NCBI RefSeq assembly: GCF_025766255.1
Contig: NW_026516686.1
Location: forward strand, 186,001 to 250,000
Source of the DNA: Zychaea mexicana
Lineage: Eukaryota > Mucoromycota > Mucoromycetes > Mucorales > Lichtheimiaceae
Length of the DNA stretch: 64,000 bases
Direction: 5' to 3'
Shown here: in pieces, positions 1 to 10,464 of the stretch
Position numbering within the stretch: the stretch's first letter is position 1
How the letters are laid out: the number at the start of each line of letters is the position of its first letter
Position numbers and translations under genes: made by a program
The notes under the pieces: generated by a model
Database searches by the model: none
What the model saw: the letters and a program-made list of their open reading frames with translations, nothing else
Told to the model about the DNA's origin: nothing

Positions 1-794
1 AAAAAACATGCTGCTACTACAGTTTTATAACTTAACTTTTTTTCCCTGTTGCGTAAAACTACATGACTTTTATTGCGACTAATGATAGCGACAACAACAG
101 CCGATCAAAAAAGAGGACGACATGAAGAAAATTCGGTGCAGGCTGCATATTGGTAGTGCTTAAAATAGTGGGGGTGGTGAGAAGCATGTGGCTATTGAGC
201 TAGGCTCGTTCACACACTTGCTTAGCAAAGCAGGTTCCTCATTAGAGGGCGACAGTAAACTACCGAATTCATGAAAATCGAGTCCTGGCTTCTGCTAACC
301 ACTGCTACTGCTACGTGCTTTATCAACCTAATGCTGCTCCCTTGGAACTTTCACCAGGAAGACAGCAGTTTTTTGTTGCTTATCATTAACTGATAGCAAG
401 ATTGTGAACGGGTACACAAACGCACTGGAATAAGACAATTTAGCGCGGACTGGATCTTTTTCTTGTGGTGGTCATCTTGTGGCAAGGATTGTACTACACA
501 TGGAGTGCCCTATGGCCGTCCTGTTGTATTTAGACCACTTTAGTAATAGGGCATGCGATCCAACTTTTACAAGTGACAGGAACAGATTGCCTCACACAGG
601 CACACCCACACTGTTTCGTATATACATGATAAGCAATCAGAAACACCTGCTTTTTACTAGATCAAAAGGGAAAATAATCTCACGGCTCTCTTTTCTTCTC
701 TTCTTCCTCTCTCTTCTTTACACTTTTCTTTGACAAACACTGCCCTTCACACTTTTTTTTTGCCTCTATTTTCTAGCCCTTTTGTATCTACGTC
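1..794. other. Upstream region of the permease gene
   Basis: No coding signal is convincing here; the short open frames lack any family motif. The last 100 bases or so before the permease start are strongly pyrimidine-rich (about 685-780), a common leader or core-promoter feature in fungi. The region most likely holds the promoter and 5' UTR of the permease. Confidence 0.5.
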
Positions 795-3095
795 ATGGCA
801 GAAAACAAGTCGTTCGACGCTAACTACGTCGAAGAAGCTGGTGGCAAGCGTAGTGGCGGCATGGGCTTCTTAGAACAATTCCAATTGCGTTATGCTAAAG
901 TTGATCCAGCAAGCTACTTGCGTCGTCCTGATGAAACCGGAGTTCAGTACTGGGGTCGCCGCCTTGGCACTTTGAAACCTGTCGAGCTTTTGCATGCTGA
1001 ATACGGTAATACTGAGCTGCGACAATACTTGAATTGGTGGCAACTCGTTTTCATTGGTATTGGTGCCATTATCGGAACAGGTAAAGCTCTTGTTATACTT
1101 GGAGAGGGGGCTTAGGTTATGGAACAGTTATATACACCACATATTACACCCACAAGACGGTGTGATCCCCAAAAAACAAAGATTACAAACAAACAGAAAC
1201 AAGCAAAAATGCATGTGTGCGTGAATAAGAAGGCAGTCCTTTTCTTCTTAATTAATCAAAGATGGCCTTTACTCTATGACAATGTTTGTAAGGTATCTTT
1301 GTCCTTTCTGGCCAAGCTGCTGCTCAAAATGCGGGTCCGGCTGTTACTGTTTCTTTCATCGTCGCCGCTTTTGCATCATGTAAAGTTTCGTTATGGCATC
1401 ACATACATACTTTCCATACGGAACCCAACCAGCACATTACTAACAAAGTCAACGCCGACGATGACGAACGGCGACAATTCAATGATAATATACACAGGTT
1501 TCGCCGCAATGAGTTACTCTGAGCTGGCCTCTATGATTCCAGTGTCTGGTTCGGCTTATACTTACGCATACGCAACCATGGGCGAGGTATATTTTATGTT
1601 CTAAACTAAGCTTCTATCAGGTTGCTCCTACACTAATCGACTAAACGTAACTTTTTTCTACCTTATCAGTTTGTAGCCTGGATTCTTGGCTGGGACTTGA
1701 TCTTGGAATACATGGTCGGAGCTGCCACTGGTAACTTTTTTTTTTCACTCGAACCTAATAATAATCTTTTCGCATTAATGCAGATTGTTTAAAACAGTTG
1801 GTGTTGGCTGGTCCGGTTATTTTAAGAAATTCTTTGGATTGTTCGGCATTGTCTTTGCTGACAGCTGGACTGAACCAACCGTCATTTGGGATGAAAACCC
1901 TGCTCGAATTTATTATGAAGAGGGCCACGCTTTCAATGTTCCTGGCTTTGTTGTTATCATGCTCATCACAATTGTCCTTTGCGTTGGGTAATGTGTTTCG
2001 TATTTTGGTCAATACTCTTGCAGGGCATATCATTATCTGCTGTAAGCACACTCTAATATACTTGTTCTTCATTCTAGTATCCGACAATCCTCTTGGGTCA
2101 ATTCCGTCATTGTCATCATCAAGCTTATTGTTGTCGTCCTGTTCATCTTTGCCATGTGCGGCTTTGTTGACCGATCCAATTATGATCCCTATGTACCGCC
2201 CAACACATCTGGCGACTGGCATTACTTTGGTGCTCCGGGTATCTTTGCGGCAGCATCAACTGTATTCTTTGCCTACATTGGTTTTGACTCTGTTACCACC
2301 GCCGCCATGGAAGCCAAGAATCCCAAGCGAGATTTGCCCATCGGTATCATTGGCTCGCTTGTTGTAACCACTGTCCTTTACATCGCTTTTTGTACTGTCA
2401 TGACTGGTGCCGCTCCTTACACTGAGCTCAACACTGCCACACCCGTTATTACTGCCATTGAGGCTGTTGAGGCACGTACCGGTCGAAGCTGGCTTTGGCT
2501 CAAGATTATAACTATCATTGGTGCCTTGGCAGGTCTGAGCTCTGTCATTTTGATCATGTTGCTCGGTCAAACGCGTGTCTTTTACTCGATGGCAAAAGAC
2601 GGACTGTTCCCTCAAGTATTTGCCAAAGTACATCCTCGCTTCAAGACTCCCTATATTGCCACTATTACTGTCGGTTCCATTACAGCTCTCTTGTCAGCTG
2701 TTCTTCCTGTCGATTTGCTCGGTAACATGACCTCGGTCGGTACTCTCTTGGCTTTCTTTATTGTTCACGCTGGTGTAATTGTCCTCCGTTTCACTCGTCC
2801 CGATGTGGAGCGTTGGTTCAAGATCCCCGGTGGCAAATACTTCTTTATCGTATTTCCAATTCTTGGTATGGTCATTTGCGTCCTCTTGATTGCTGTAGCT
2901 GAAGTTACTACCATTTGGCGTCTGTTTGTTTGGATGGGTGTTGGATGGGTCATTTACTTTGCATATGGTGTTCGCCATGCCAAATTGCATCGTGATCCGA
3001 TCGGTCGCTTTGCTGAAGTACATGCTCATGCTGATACGTCCAAGGAAGAAGTTTATCCAGTTCAAGATTACGACTATCAGCACGACCGCAGCTAG
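795..3095 (+). CDS. Cationic amino acid transporter (APC superfamily, CAT type)
   Basis: Six exons join in phase: 795-1080, 1293-1379, 1498-1586, 1670-1730, 1798-1987 and 2078-3095, giving 576 residues. The product is a polytopic membrane permease of the amino acid-polyamine-organocation superfamily, expected to carry basic amino acids across the plasma or vacuolar membrane. Diagnostic segments include IGAIIGTGIFVLSGQAAAQ (first membrane helix, substrate-binding GTG), SYSELASMIPVSGSAYTYAY, GAATVGVGWSGYF, IGFDSVTTAAMEAKNPKRD and the CAT C-terminal block beginning near FKIPGGKYFF. Length and helix pattern match CAT/YfnA-like permeases. In exon 5 the downstream AG at 1796-1797 was preferred over the one at 1782-1783 because only it restores the conserved TVGVGWSGYF frame. 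The family call is firm; substrate range is inferred. Confidence 0.93.
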
Positions 3096-3559
3096 AGATA
3101 TATACCTCTCGACTCACACCACTTTTAAAACCAACAATCTCCTTATAATACTGTAAGAATCATCTCCGTTGTTGCTACTCCTCTTCAATTATAGATCAGT
3201 TTATTCCCCTATATATACTGACTCTTCTTTCATTCTTTACTATTACTTTTATCAACAACGACTATCTCTACTATCTCTCCATGTCTAGCAAACAAAAACA
3301 TGTAACGTCTAATATGTACTATCATCTATTCTTATATGTACCAAAATATATATTATTTACAAGGTGTCATTCCTATTAATCTAGTGATCTTGAGAATAAG
3401 GTAATGTCTGATTCAGACGTACATTTATTGAATAGGATACATTTGCTGTTAATTATCATGGCAATGGCTCGACTTGTGCCTTATACAATATCCGACATAG
3501 TTTGTATGTGTCATGGCATGTCATTTGACTTTGGCAGCAATAATTGTTCTATTCCATCA
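3096..3559. other. 3' flank of the permease
   Basis: AT-rich sequence after the permease stop. It probably contains the 3' UTR and poly(A) site. No gene is supported. Confidence 0.4.
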
Positions 3560-3929
3560 AGAAGAGACATGAGTGGGTTATTACCCCAACTCGTACCTGA
3601 GCTACTTCTTATAAACCTTACATATATAGAAGCTGAAAAGTAACTTATGTATACATTGAAAAAAATAACAAAAAAATTGATCCACTTCTTCGCGTTTGAC
3701 CAGTTCTGTAATATTGGGGGTAATTTCAATTATATATAATGTGAGTACAGCATCCCCATGTAATTGGATCGACAGAAAAAGATGTGGTATTACGACGTAC
3801 CTTTGGGTTGGCTGGATCAGTATTCAATTCGTCGATTCGCGTACTACTGCTGCAGTTTGACTGTTCTTCCACATTTTTTCCTTCTTCTAACTGTGGATCC
3901 TCTGGATTATCTTGATTAAACGATCCCAT
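3560..3929 (-). pseudogene. Decayed N-terminal fragment of an MFS transporter
   Basis: On the minus strand an ATG at 3929 opens 43 codons ending DELNTDPANPK at 3801, then a GTACGT donor. The acceptor at 3707-3706 resumes in phase with NWSNAKKWINFFVIFF and SYFSASIYV. The joined NPKNWSNAKKW followed by a hydrophobic helix is the hallmark start of fungal drug:H+ antiporter (DHA1) MFS proteins. After IYV the frame is lost: the expected loop resembling EVAQ and VGVITHS is readable only in another frame and is interrupted by stops. The other eleven helices are not found downstream. I read this as a truncated, frameshifted relic. A recent assembly truncation or an exotic intron is possible but less likely. 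Confidence 0.6.
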
Positions 3930-5204
3930 CTGTTGAAATTGATTGTCGGAACTTGTAGAGAAAAAGAAAATAAAAGCTATGAAGTTTATAGCTTTTTATA
4001 TCTAATTGAAAAGTCACTTCTCCGGAGAGTCGCGTTTGACAGCTATAATGATTGTGTAACCTGGAAAAAAGCTGCAAGTTCAGTCTTTGCCATGAATTCT
4101 CCGAAAGGTAAGAAACGAGCCTGAACTTTGCCGCAATTGATGATATTTCTCGTTAGCTAAGGTAGATTCACTGTACTTCAAAAATGCTCTATAGTACATT
4201 AATAAGGATGAGGCCAGCTTCTTTAGTACTAGTAAATATTATAAAAATAAAGACACCATGAGTTAGTACAATACATAGTTCAGAAGCTGCTACAAGCTTT
4301 ATTGATGCTTTCTACAGTAACGGTCGTCACGGGTTGCAAATGATCAATATACGGCTGAACAAGATTGTGAGACCTATTGCTAATATACTTTAAATGTAGC
4401 TATAGGGGGCGTCACTCAGTTTTCCGATATAGATAAATCATACCAACTTTTACTGGGGTTCTTGCCGCCCCTCTTCCTTGTATAAACACTAGCCTTAAGT
4501 ATAACACTGCACTCTCACTCGTTGCTATGGAAGCGAAGATTGGCATATTGTTGCGTCAGCAACGTAACATCTCCATTTCCATCCATATGAAGGTATAGAG
4601 ATTCCAACGTTTCACTACAGCTGCGAAACAGAGGCATGATATGTCTGGCACGGACATATGGAGCGTAGTACTGAATGTGCTCGTCCTAATATTACAGTGA
4701 TCCAATCGCTTACTATGTTTCAACTCAAATTTCTTTTAGGGATATCGACAAAAAGCGGCATCGGCGTTTTCAGTGTTTTCCCGCGATATCCCATAGATTG
4801 AGCATTGTCAATCTACAGCTACTAACAAGTCAAGCTCCGGTACACGTATATTATATCTCTTCATTACGGATTGATTAGATATAAAAAAAACTTTTGCTCC
4901 TCTCTACCGCGTTTTAGATATACGTGTAGCTTGTATGATGTGAAATCCATACTTCTGTCAGTCTACCTTCAGTGCTAGGTCGATAGTAGTCGTTGATTAC
5001 CCACTACCTCATAAAAGGTACAGCAACACTACCGCACCGCTGCTAATTGAAAAGCATAATATGATGGTAGAACAGTAAACTCAAGAAGGAATTTTTCCAC
5101 AACTGATATATTTAAAAGAGATGTACATTTAATGGGAAACAAAAGTTTTATAAAACAGTAAAATTCTACATTTACAACAGATTCTTTGACTTCACAGTAC
5201 TCGT
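3930..5204. other. Intergenic region, no gene seen
   Basis: About 1.3 kb of AT-rich DNA with only short unsupported frames. It would contain the promoter side of the MFS relic and the 3' UTR of the phosphoglycerate mutase. I see no RNA gene or repeat. Confidence 0.4.
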
Positions 5205-7089
5205 TTAGTTCTTCTCCAACATGCTGTGACCAGTCATTTCTTCGGGAATATCCAAGCCCATGACATCGAGGATGGTGGGGGCAACATCAGCCAAGGCACC
5301 CTTGACATCCTTCTGATACTTGTACTTTTCAGAGGTCATGACGAAAGGAACAGGTGCGCAAGTGTGAGCAGTGTGAGGGGTCGAGAAATCGTCCGAAAGC
5401 ATCTTTTCGGCGTTACCGTGGTCGGCCGTGACAAACAAGATGTAGCCGTTGGCTTTGCATGCCTCGTAAATAGTACCGATACCCTTATCCGTAGCCTCTA
5501 CACCCTTAATAGCAGCCTCGTACTTGCCAGTGTGGCCGACCATGTCGGGAGGAGCAAAGTTGCACATGACGAAGGGATATTTGCCGCTAGCGATTTCTTC
5601 GGCGACGCGATCAGCGACGCTCTGTGCGCTCATCTCGGGCTGCAAGTCATAAGTGGCGACCTTGGGCGAAGCAACCAAACCACGCTCTTCCTTGTTGAAC
5701 TGGGTCTCGACACCGCCGTTGAAGAAGAAGGTGACGTGAGCATACTTTTCGGTTTCGGCAACGTGCATCTGGGGAACCTCGTTCTTGCCCAACCATTCGG
5801 CCAAGACGTTGTCCATGGTCTGTGCGGGGAAAGCAACCTTGAAGGGATAATCGCCCTTGTATTGGGTCATGGTGAACAGCTCAATGTTCTCGGGAACCTT
5901 GCTCTCAAAGGGGCAAGGAGCAATGCCGAATGCCTGGGTGAGCTCACGCATACGGTCAGATCGGAAGTTGAAGAAGAACAGAGTATCGTTGTCCTTGACG
6001 CGGCCTTCGTCAGACAAGATGATGGGCTTCAAGAACTCGTCTGTCTCATCGGCTGCGTAGCGCTCCTCAACCGTCTTCATGGCATCCTCTGACTTTTCAC
6101 CCTTGCCCTCAGTCAATGCGTCGAATGCGATCTGAACACGTTCCCAGCGCTTATCACGGTCCATGGCATAGTAACGACCCACAATGGTGGCGAGCTTGCC
6201 ATACGACAAACGTTCCAAGTTCTCCTGAAGCGTCTTCAAGTACTTGGTGGCCGACTTTGGAGAGGTGTCACGACCATCGCCGAAGAAGTGGATGTAGACT
6301 TCGGGAACTTCTGCAGCCTTGGCGGCTTCCAAGAGCGAAACCAAGTGGTTGATATGCGAGTGGACACCACCATCGGAAATCAGACCCAAAAAGTGCAAGC
6401 GACCGTTACCAGCCTTGGCACGTTCAAAAGCGCCCTTGATGTTTCCGACCTCACCAAACTTGTTGTCTCTAACAGCAAGATCGATACGCACAATGTCCTA
6501 ATCAGTAGCGGGGATCAGTATCTATTCTTTTTTTTGCGTGTAGATTCTTGTATTTGGACCATCTGATTTCACATTGGGGGAATCATCTTAGCCAGTCACT
6601 TTTTTCCCGTTCGTCGGACCATCTCGCTTCTCTCCCGGTCCGCACGAGCGCAATAAAAAAGAGAAAGGTGGCCTACAACCCACACAGCCCAAAAGTAACC
6701 GTGTTCTACACTATACCTGGTAGACGACACGGCCAGCACCAATGTTCAAGTGGCCAACTTCAGAGTTGCCTGTGTTTTCTTTACCATTAGCATATTGCCC
6801 TTCTGCTACGCCTAACTACCACTCACTGTATATAGCACCCCCCCCCTAAGCTGTCTCACAAGAACTTACCCATAAGACCATCGGGAAGACCGACAGACAA
6901 ACCATGAGCGGCAATGTCAGAATAGGGGTAAGTTTCCTTGAACTTGTCCATGACGGGCGTCTCAGCATTGCGGATCGCGTCGCCCTTGGGATCTTGGACT
7001 GGCGAAACACCCCAACCGTCGATACAGATAAGACACACCTTTTCCTTGGGTGTCTGCTTTTCCTTTGGCATTTGTCCTCCTCCGGGCAT
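5205..7089 (-). CDS. gpmI: 2,3-bisphosphoglycerate-independent phosphoglycerate mutase
   Basis: Three exons (7089-6870, 6769-6717, 6497-5205) give 521 residues, close to the usual 510-520. The enzyme interconverts 3- and 2-phosphoglycerate in glycolysis and gluconeogenesis using two divalent metal ions (typically Mn2+) and a phosphoserine intermediate, in the cytosol. Visible motifs: CIDGWG with metal ligand Asp24, GNSEVGHLNIGAGR with nucleophile Ser76 spanning the first splice junction, GLISDGGVHSH, HFFGDGRDT, GRYYAMDRD, FFNFRSDRMREL, MVGHTG and VTADHGNAEKM. The ATG at 7089 was chosen because the frame upstream of it is hydrophobic and unlike the family. Intron 1 has a GTAAGT donor. Unrelated to the cofactor-dependent Gpm1 of yeast. 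Confidence 0.97.
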
Positions 7090-8903
7090 GGTGTATATGC
7101 GGTATATGTATAAGAGTGGTGTAAGAAAAGGGTTAAAGAAAGAAAGAGAAGGAATCAAAGATATAAAGCGGCAAACCTGGCGTTTCGAAGCTTCGTGTGT
7201 GACATTCATCGGACTTTTGCGTCTATCCTCACTTGTCCGTCCCCAGCATGACGTAGCTTCAATCTCCCAACAAATTTACACAATTGATGCGCATACATGC
7301 GCCCACCGGTACAACTGGTCCTGAAACGATAAACAGAGACACTAATGCCTGCTACTACATAGCTAAGCTACATGTTATGCAAACAAATTATATCACTACG
7401 AGTAATGGCTGAGAGCTCATTATTTAGCCACACCGCGCGTATATATCTTGCTACGTACAATTTCTCGGCAATGCCTATACAAGCAACACATATCCTGACT
7501 GTGGTATTTACCACGACAGATTGTGCCATGTACAAATTATCTTCAATTCAATGGCCGTATCATGCACGAAAACAGGCCTTAGGATCGTACGACAGTCAAA
7601 ATAGCATTTCCCGGGTCCGTCGCCCGTCCCTTTCTCGATACTTTGGTACTCGAGCATTAACGAAAAGTGGTGTCTAATACTATGCAAAAAGTTGAGAGGA
7701 TATGCTGTAAACATGGAAACTATTAAAGTAGACGGTGGAATTGTAGTCTTTAGCCTATGTATGTGACAGCTGTCAAGGTCAAGGAAATCGTCGGCTTTGC
7801 ATTTTCACATGCATCATCGGATCGATATGGAGAAGCGGCGTGTATCTTGGATATTAGCGATGACAGAAAAATAGCGTATTCAGTCATTGTTATGTTTTGA
7901 AATATCCTAACAAAATAGTGTCCATCATAATATAAAGTGTATCGGGACTGTTTGATCATCACCTCCAACCCCACTCAGACACAGAGGTTCTCATTATCGG
8001 TTCCTTACAGGGAGACGTGGGACTTTGCATCCTCATCTTTGAACGCTACGCGCTTTAAACACTACTATTAAAAGATAGAGTACAATATATAGAGAACAAG
8101 GCAAAGGATAAGAGTAGAAAGGGATATTGCTAAATTTAACAGTCAGGACAAGAGGCAAAGTCGCAACTACATGGGCTCTTACGTTCAAAGCAGCACTCAC
8201 ACTTTTTCGTTCTTTTTGCTGCACACGCGTGAGCACAAATATCACTTTTTTCTCCTAAAAAATATGTATACTTTGCAATATACAAAATGCATAATTCGTA
8301 AAATGCCCAGCAACAAGCACGGTATCAACAGCAGCGCACAGTATACGAATGGCGATAAATCCGGAAATGGATTACAATAAAAACCTGGATCCCAACAAAG
8401 ATATTGAGGTGTGCGTGTGTGCAAATCAAATAGCGACATCCAAATGGGCGACAAGCGTGCATGGACGTTCGAAGAAGCTGTTGTATCTGAGCGAAATGCT
8501 GTTCGTTGGTGGTAACGTCCATGTATGGTCAGATACAATTAGCTCAAACGAATTATGGCGGCCCTGGCGACAACGATATTTAACTACGCTACATCCAAAA
8601 CCTATGCATTATCACGCCCACGAAAATCCCTTTTGCCTATGAAGTGTACAACCACAGCACGCAGAACTTTCTATTGTGAGTTTTAGCGCACCACCAGTCT
8701 ATCACGCATTCTTGTATCCCTTTAACATTATCCATTCATGTAAGCTATACTCCATGAGGAATAAAGTTACCCTGTCCCAAGTTACTGCAGAACCGGTTCC
8801 CACGCCACACCCAACAAACAAGTCAACTTGGCACATCAACCTTAATAGTGCTCTATAGGCAACAACAGAAATTGTTTTTATTATTTCTTTTTCCCCTTTT
8901 CTT
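7090..8903. other. Long intergenic region between two minus-strand genes
   Basis: About 1.8 kb. It should contain the mutase promoter (right of 7089) and the eL8 3' UTR (near 8880, AT-rich). A short frame around 8446-8517 reads like coding sequence and is followed by a possible GTAACG donor, but I could not connect it to any exon or family. Nothing else is supported. Confidence 0.35.
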
Positions 8904-9964
8904 TTACTGACGAGCAGCAATTTCCTTGGCGGCAATAGCCTCGCGCTTGGCAAGACGAGCGTTGGACTTGGGACCGTTGATACCACCACCCCATTGGCGA
9001 CGGATCTCATCAGTCTTGTCGTTGAAGTTAACCTTGACGGCGGAGACCAAGTTAGCGAGCTCAGCCTTGTCAGCCTCAGCGACCTCAGTGAAAGCCAAAG
9101 CGGTGGCGTTCTTCTTGTGGACGACCTGACCGAGACGAGCCTTGCCCTTGACGATGCAGTATGGGACACCCATCTTGCGGCAGAGAGCGGGCAAGAAAAG
9201 GACCAACTCAATGGGGTCGACATCGTCAGCAATGACGACCAACTGAGCCTTCTTTTGTTCAATCAAGGCGGTAATGTGGTTCAAACCGTACTTGACGACG
9301 ACGGGCTTGTCAGTCTTGATGGCTTCCTTACCCTCAGCCTTGGCAGCGGCAGCAGCACGGATACGTTCGCGCTTCTCAACCTTGGTCTCGGGACGGTACT
9401 TGTCGGCCAACTTGAAAAGCTGGGTGGCAGTGTTCTTGTCCAAAGTCTTGGTGAACTGGTTGAGAGCCGGGGGGACCTTCAAACGCTGGTAGATGATCTT
9501 CTTTTGGCGCTGAAGACGGACGTAGGCGGGCCACTTGACGAAGCGCGAGACATCGCGCTTGGGCTGGACATCTTGACCAATGCCAAAGTTCTTGGCGCGC
9601 TTCTCGAACAAGGGGTTGGCAGGAGCCTTGGAGCCCTGCTTGGCCTTGATGGGGTAGGGTGCGGGAGCGACCTTTTTGCCAGTGGACTTCTTTGCAGGAG
9701 CCTAAATCATGGTCAATTTAAAAATTGTTGCCATTGTCAGCTTTTTCATCGATCTCGAAATCGTTGCACATTGGGTATATGTGGCCGAGTGGCGCGTCCT
9801 CCTCCCCCCAAAGTGAATTCATGTGATCCATCCATCTATCTGATGCATCCGCTTCCGAAATGTGTTCATCCATCCGTATTCTCGTCCATTCTCGCTTCGC
9901 TTTTCATTTGTTTTGGGGTGCTCTCTCTATATCTTTTTTTTCTTCTCTTCTTTCTGCTTACCAT
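8904..9964 (-). CDS. RPL8: 60S ribosomal protein eL8 (yeast L8, human L7a)
   Basis: The coding sequence is two exons: 9964-9962, holding only the ATG, and 9701-8904, for 266 residues, the same length as the human protein. It binds 25S rRNA in the large subunit. The sequence carries the basic N-terminal extension ([15 protein letters not shown]), the conserved [38 protein letters not shown] and the L7Ae RNA-binding fold with [20 protein letters not shown] and [11 protein letters not shown]. An intron directly after the start codon is a classic ribosomal-protein gene design. The acceptor (ATTTAG) and donor (GTAAGC) are both good, and no other upstream ATG gives a sensible start. A pyrimidine-rich leader precedes the ATG on the minus strand, as expected for TOP-like mRNAs. 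Codon use is strongly biased, which explains a long antisense open frame. Confidence 0.96.
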
Positions 9965-10464
9965 TTCTGTTGGTTTTTAAAAAGAGGGAGTTCGGAGGTT
10001 TCGGAACCCAGTACTTCTTTAGGGGAGCACGGAGCGCCCTGGCTTCTTGGAACTTTAATTACCGACATAATTTTTGCAATTGCATTAATTTCAGAAAAGC
10101 TTTATTTGCGCAAACATGAATGTCGTAAATATATATAGAGGATGAAGAATGATTGGATTGATAATAGTGGAGGTGAGGAGGGTATGATGATGAGAGATAG
10201 AGAGCAATGGCATAGGTTTGTGATGTGATGATCTTGAATGATGAATGGAATTGTATATATGATGATGATGATGATGATTAAAAAAGAAGTTCTTTCCTGC
10301 GTTGTGTATCGTAAAAAGAAAAATTTAGCCCGGTTTTTTTTCCATATAGAAAAAACCCATATACAGTGTGTTTGTGTGTATCATGTCTTTAGAAGATTTT
10401 GAGGAGAAGGTATGTGTGTGTGGTACGCGTATATAAACATTGATGGGTAGAGAATAAGGTTTCT
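9965..10464. other. eL8 promoter/leader and 3' flank of the zinc-cluster gene
   Basis: The right part of the eL8 locus (promoter) abuts the 3' UTR of the next minus-strand gene. A run of GAT/ATG trinucleotides lies at about 10258-10278, and TG-rich low-complexity DNA extends to 10430. No gene is supported. Confidence 0.4.

Noticed and set aside
1785..1797. Upstream acceptor (CAG at 1781-1783) for permease exon 5
   Set aside because: It puts the following codons out of frame; only the AG at 1796-1797 restores GAATVGVGWSGYF.
5226..6092. 288-codon plus-strand frame opposite phosphoglycerate mutase
   Set aside because: Antisense shadow of the biased mutase coding sequence; no domain.
9780..9800. 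tRNA-like A box (TGGCCGAGTGG) in the eL8 intron
   Set aside because: No B box (GGTTCGANNCC) or acceptor stem follows; a tRNA cannot be folded.
8994..9980. 328-codon open frame on the plus strand opposite eL8
   Set aside because: It is the antisense shadow of a strongly codon-biased ribosomal protein gene and its leader. No family features; the minus-strand protein is certain.
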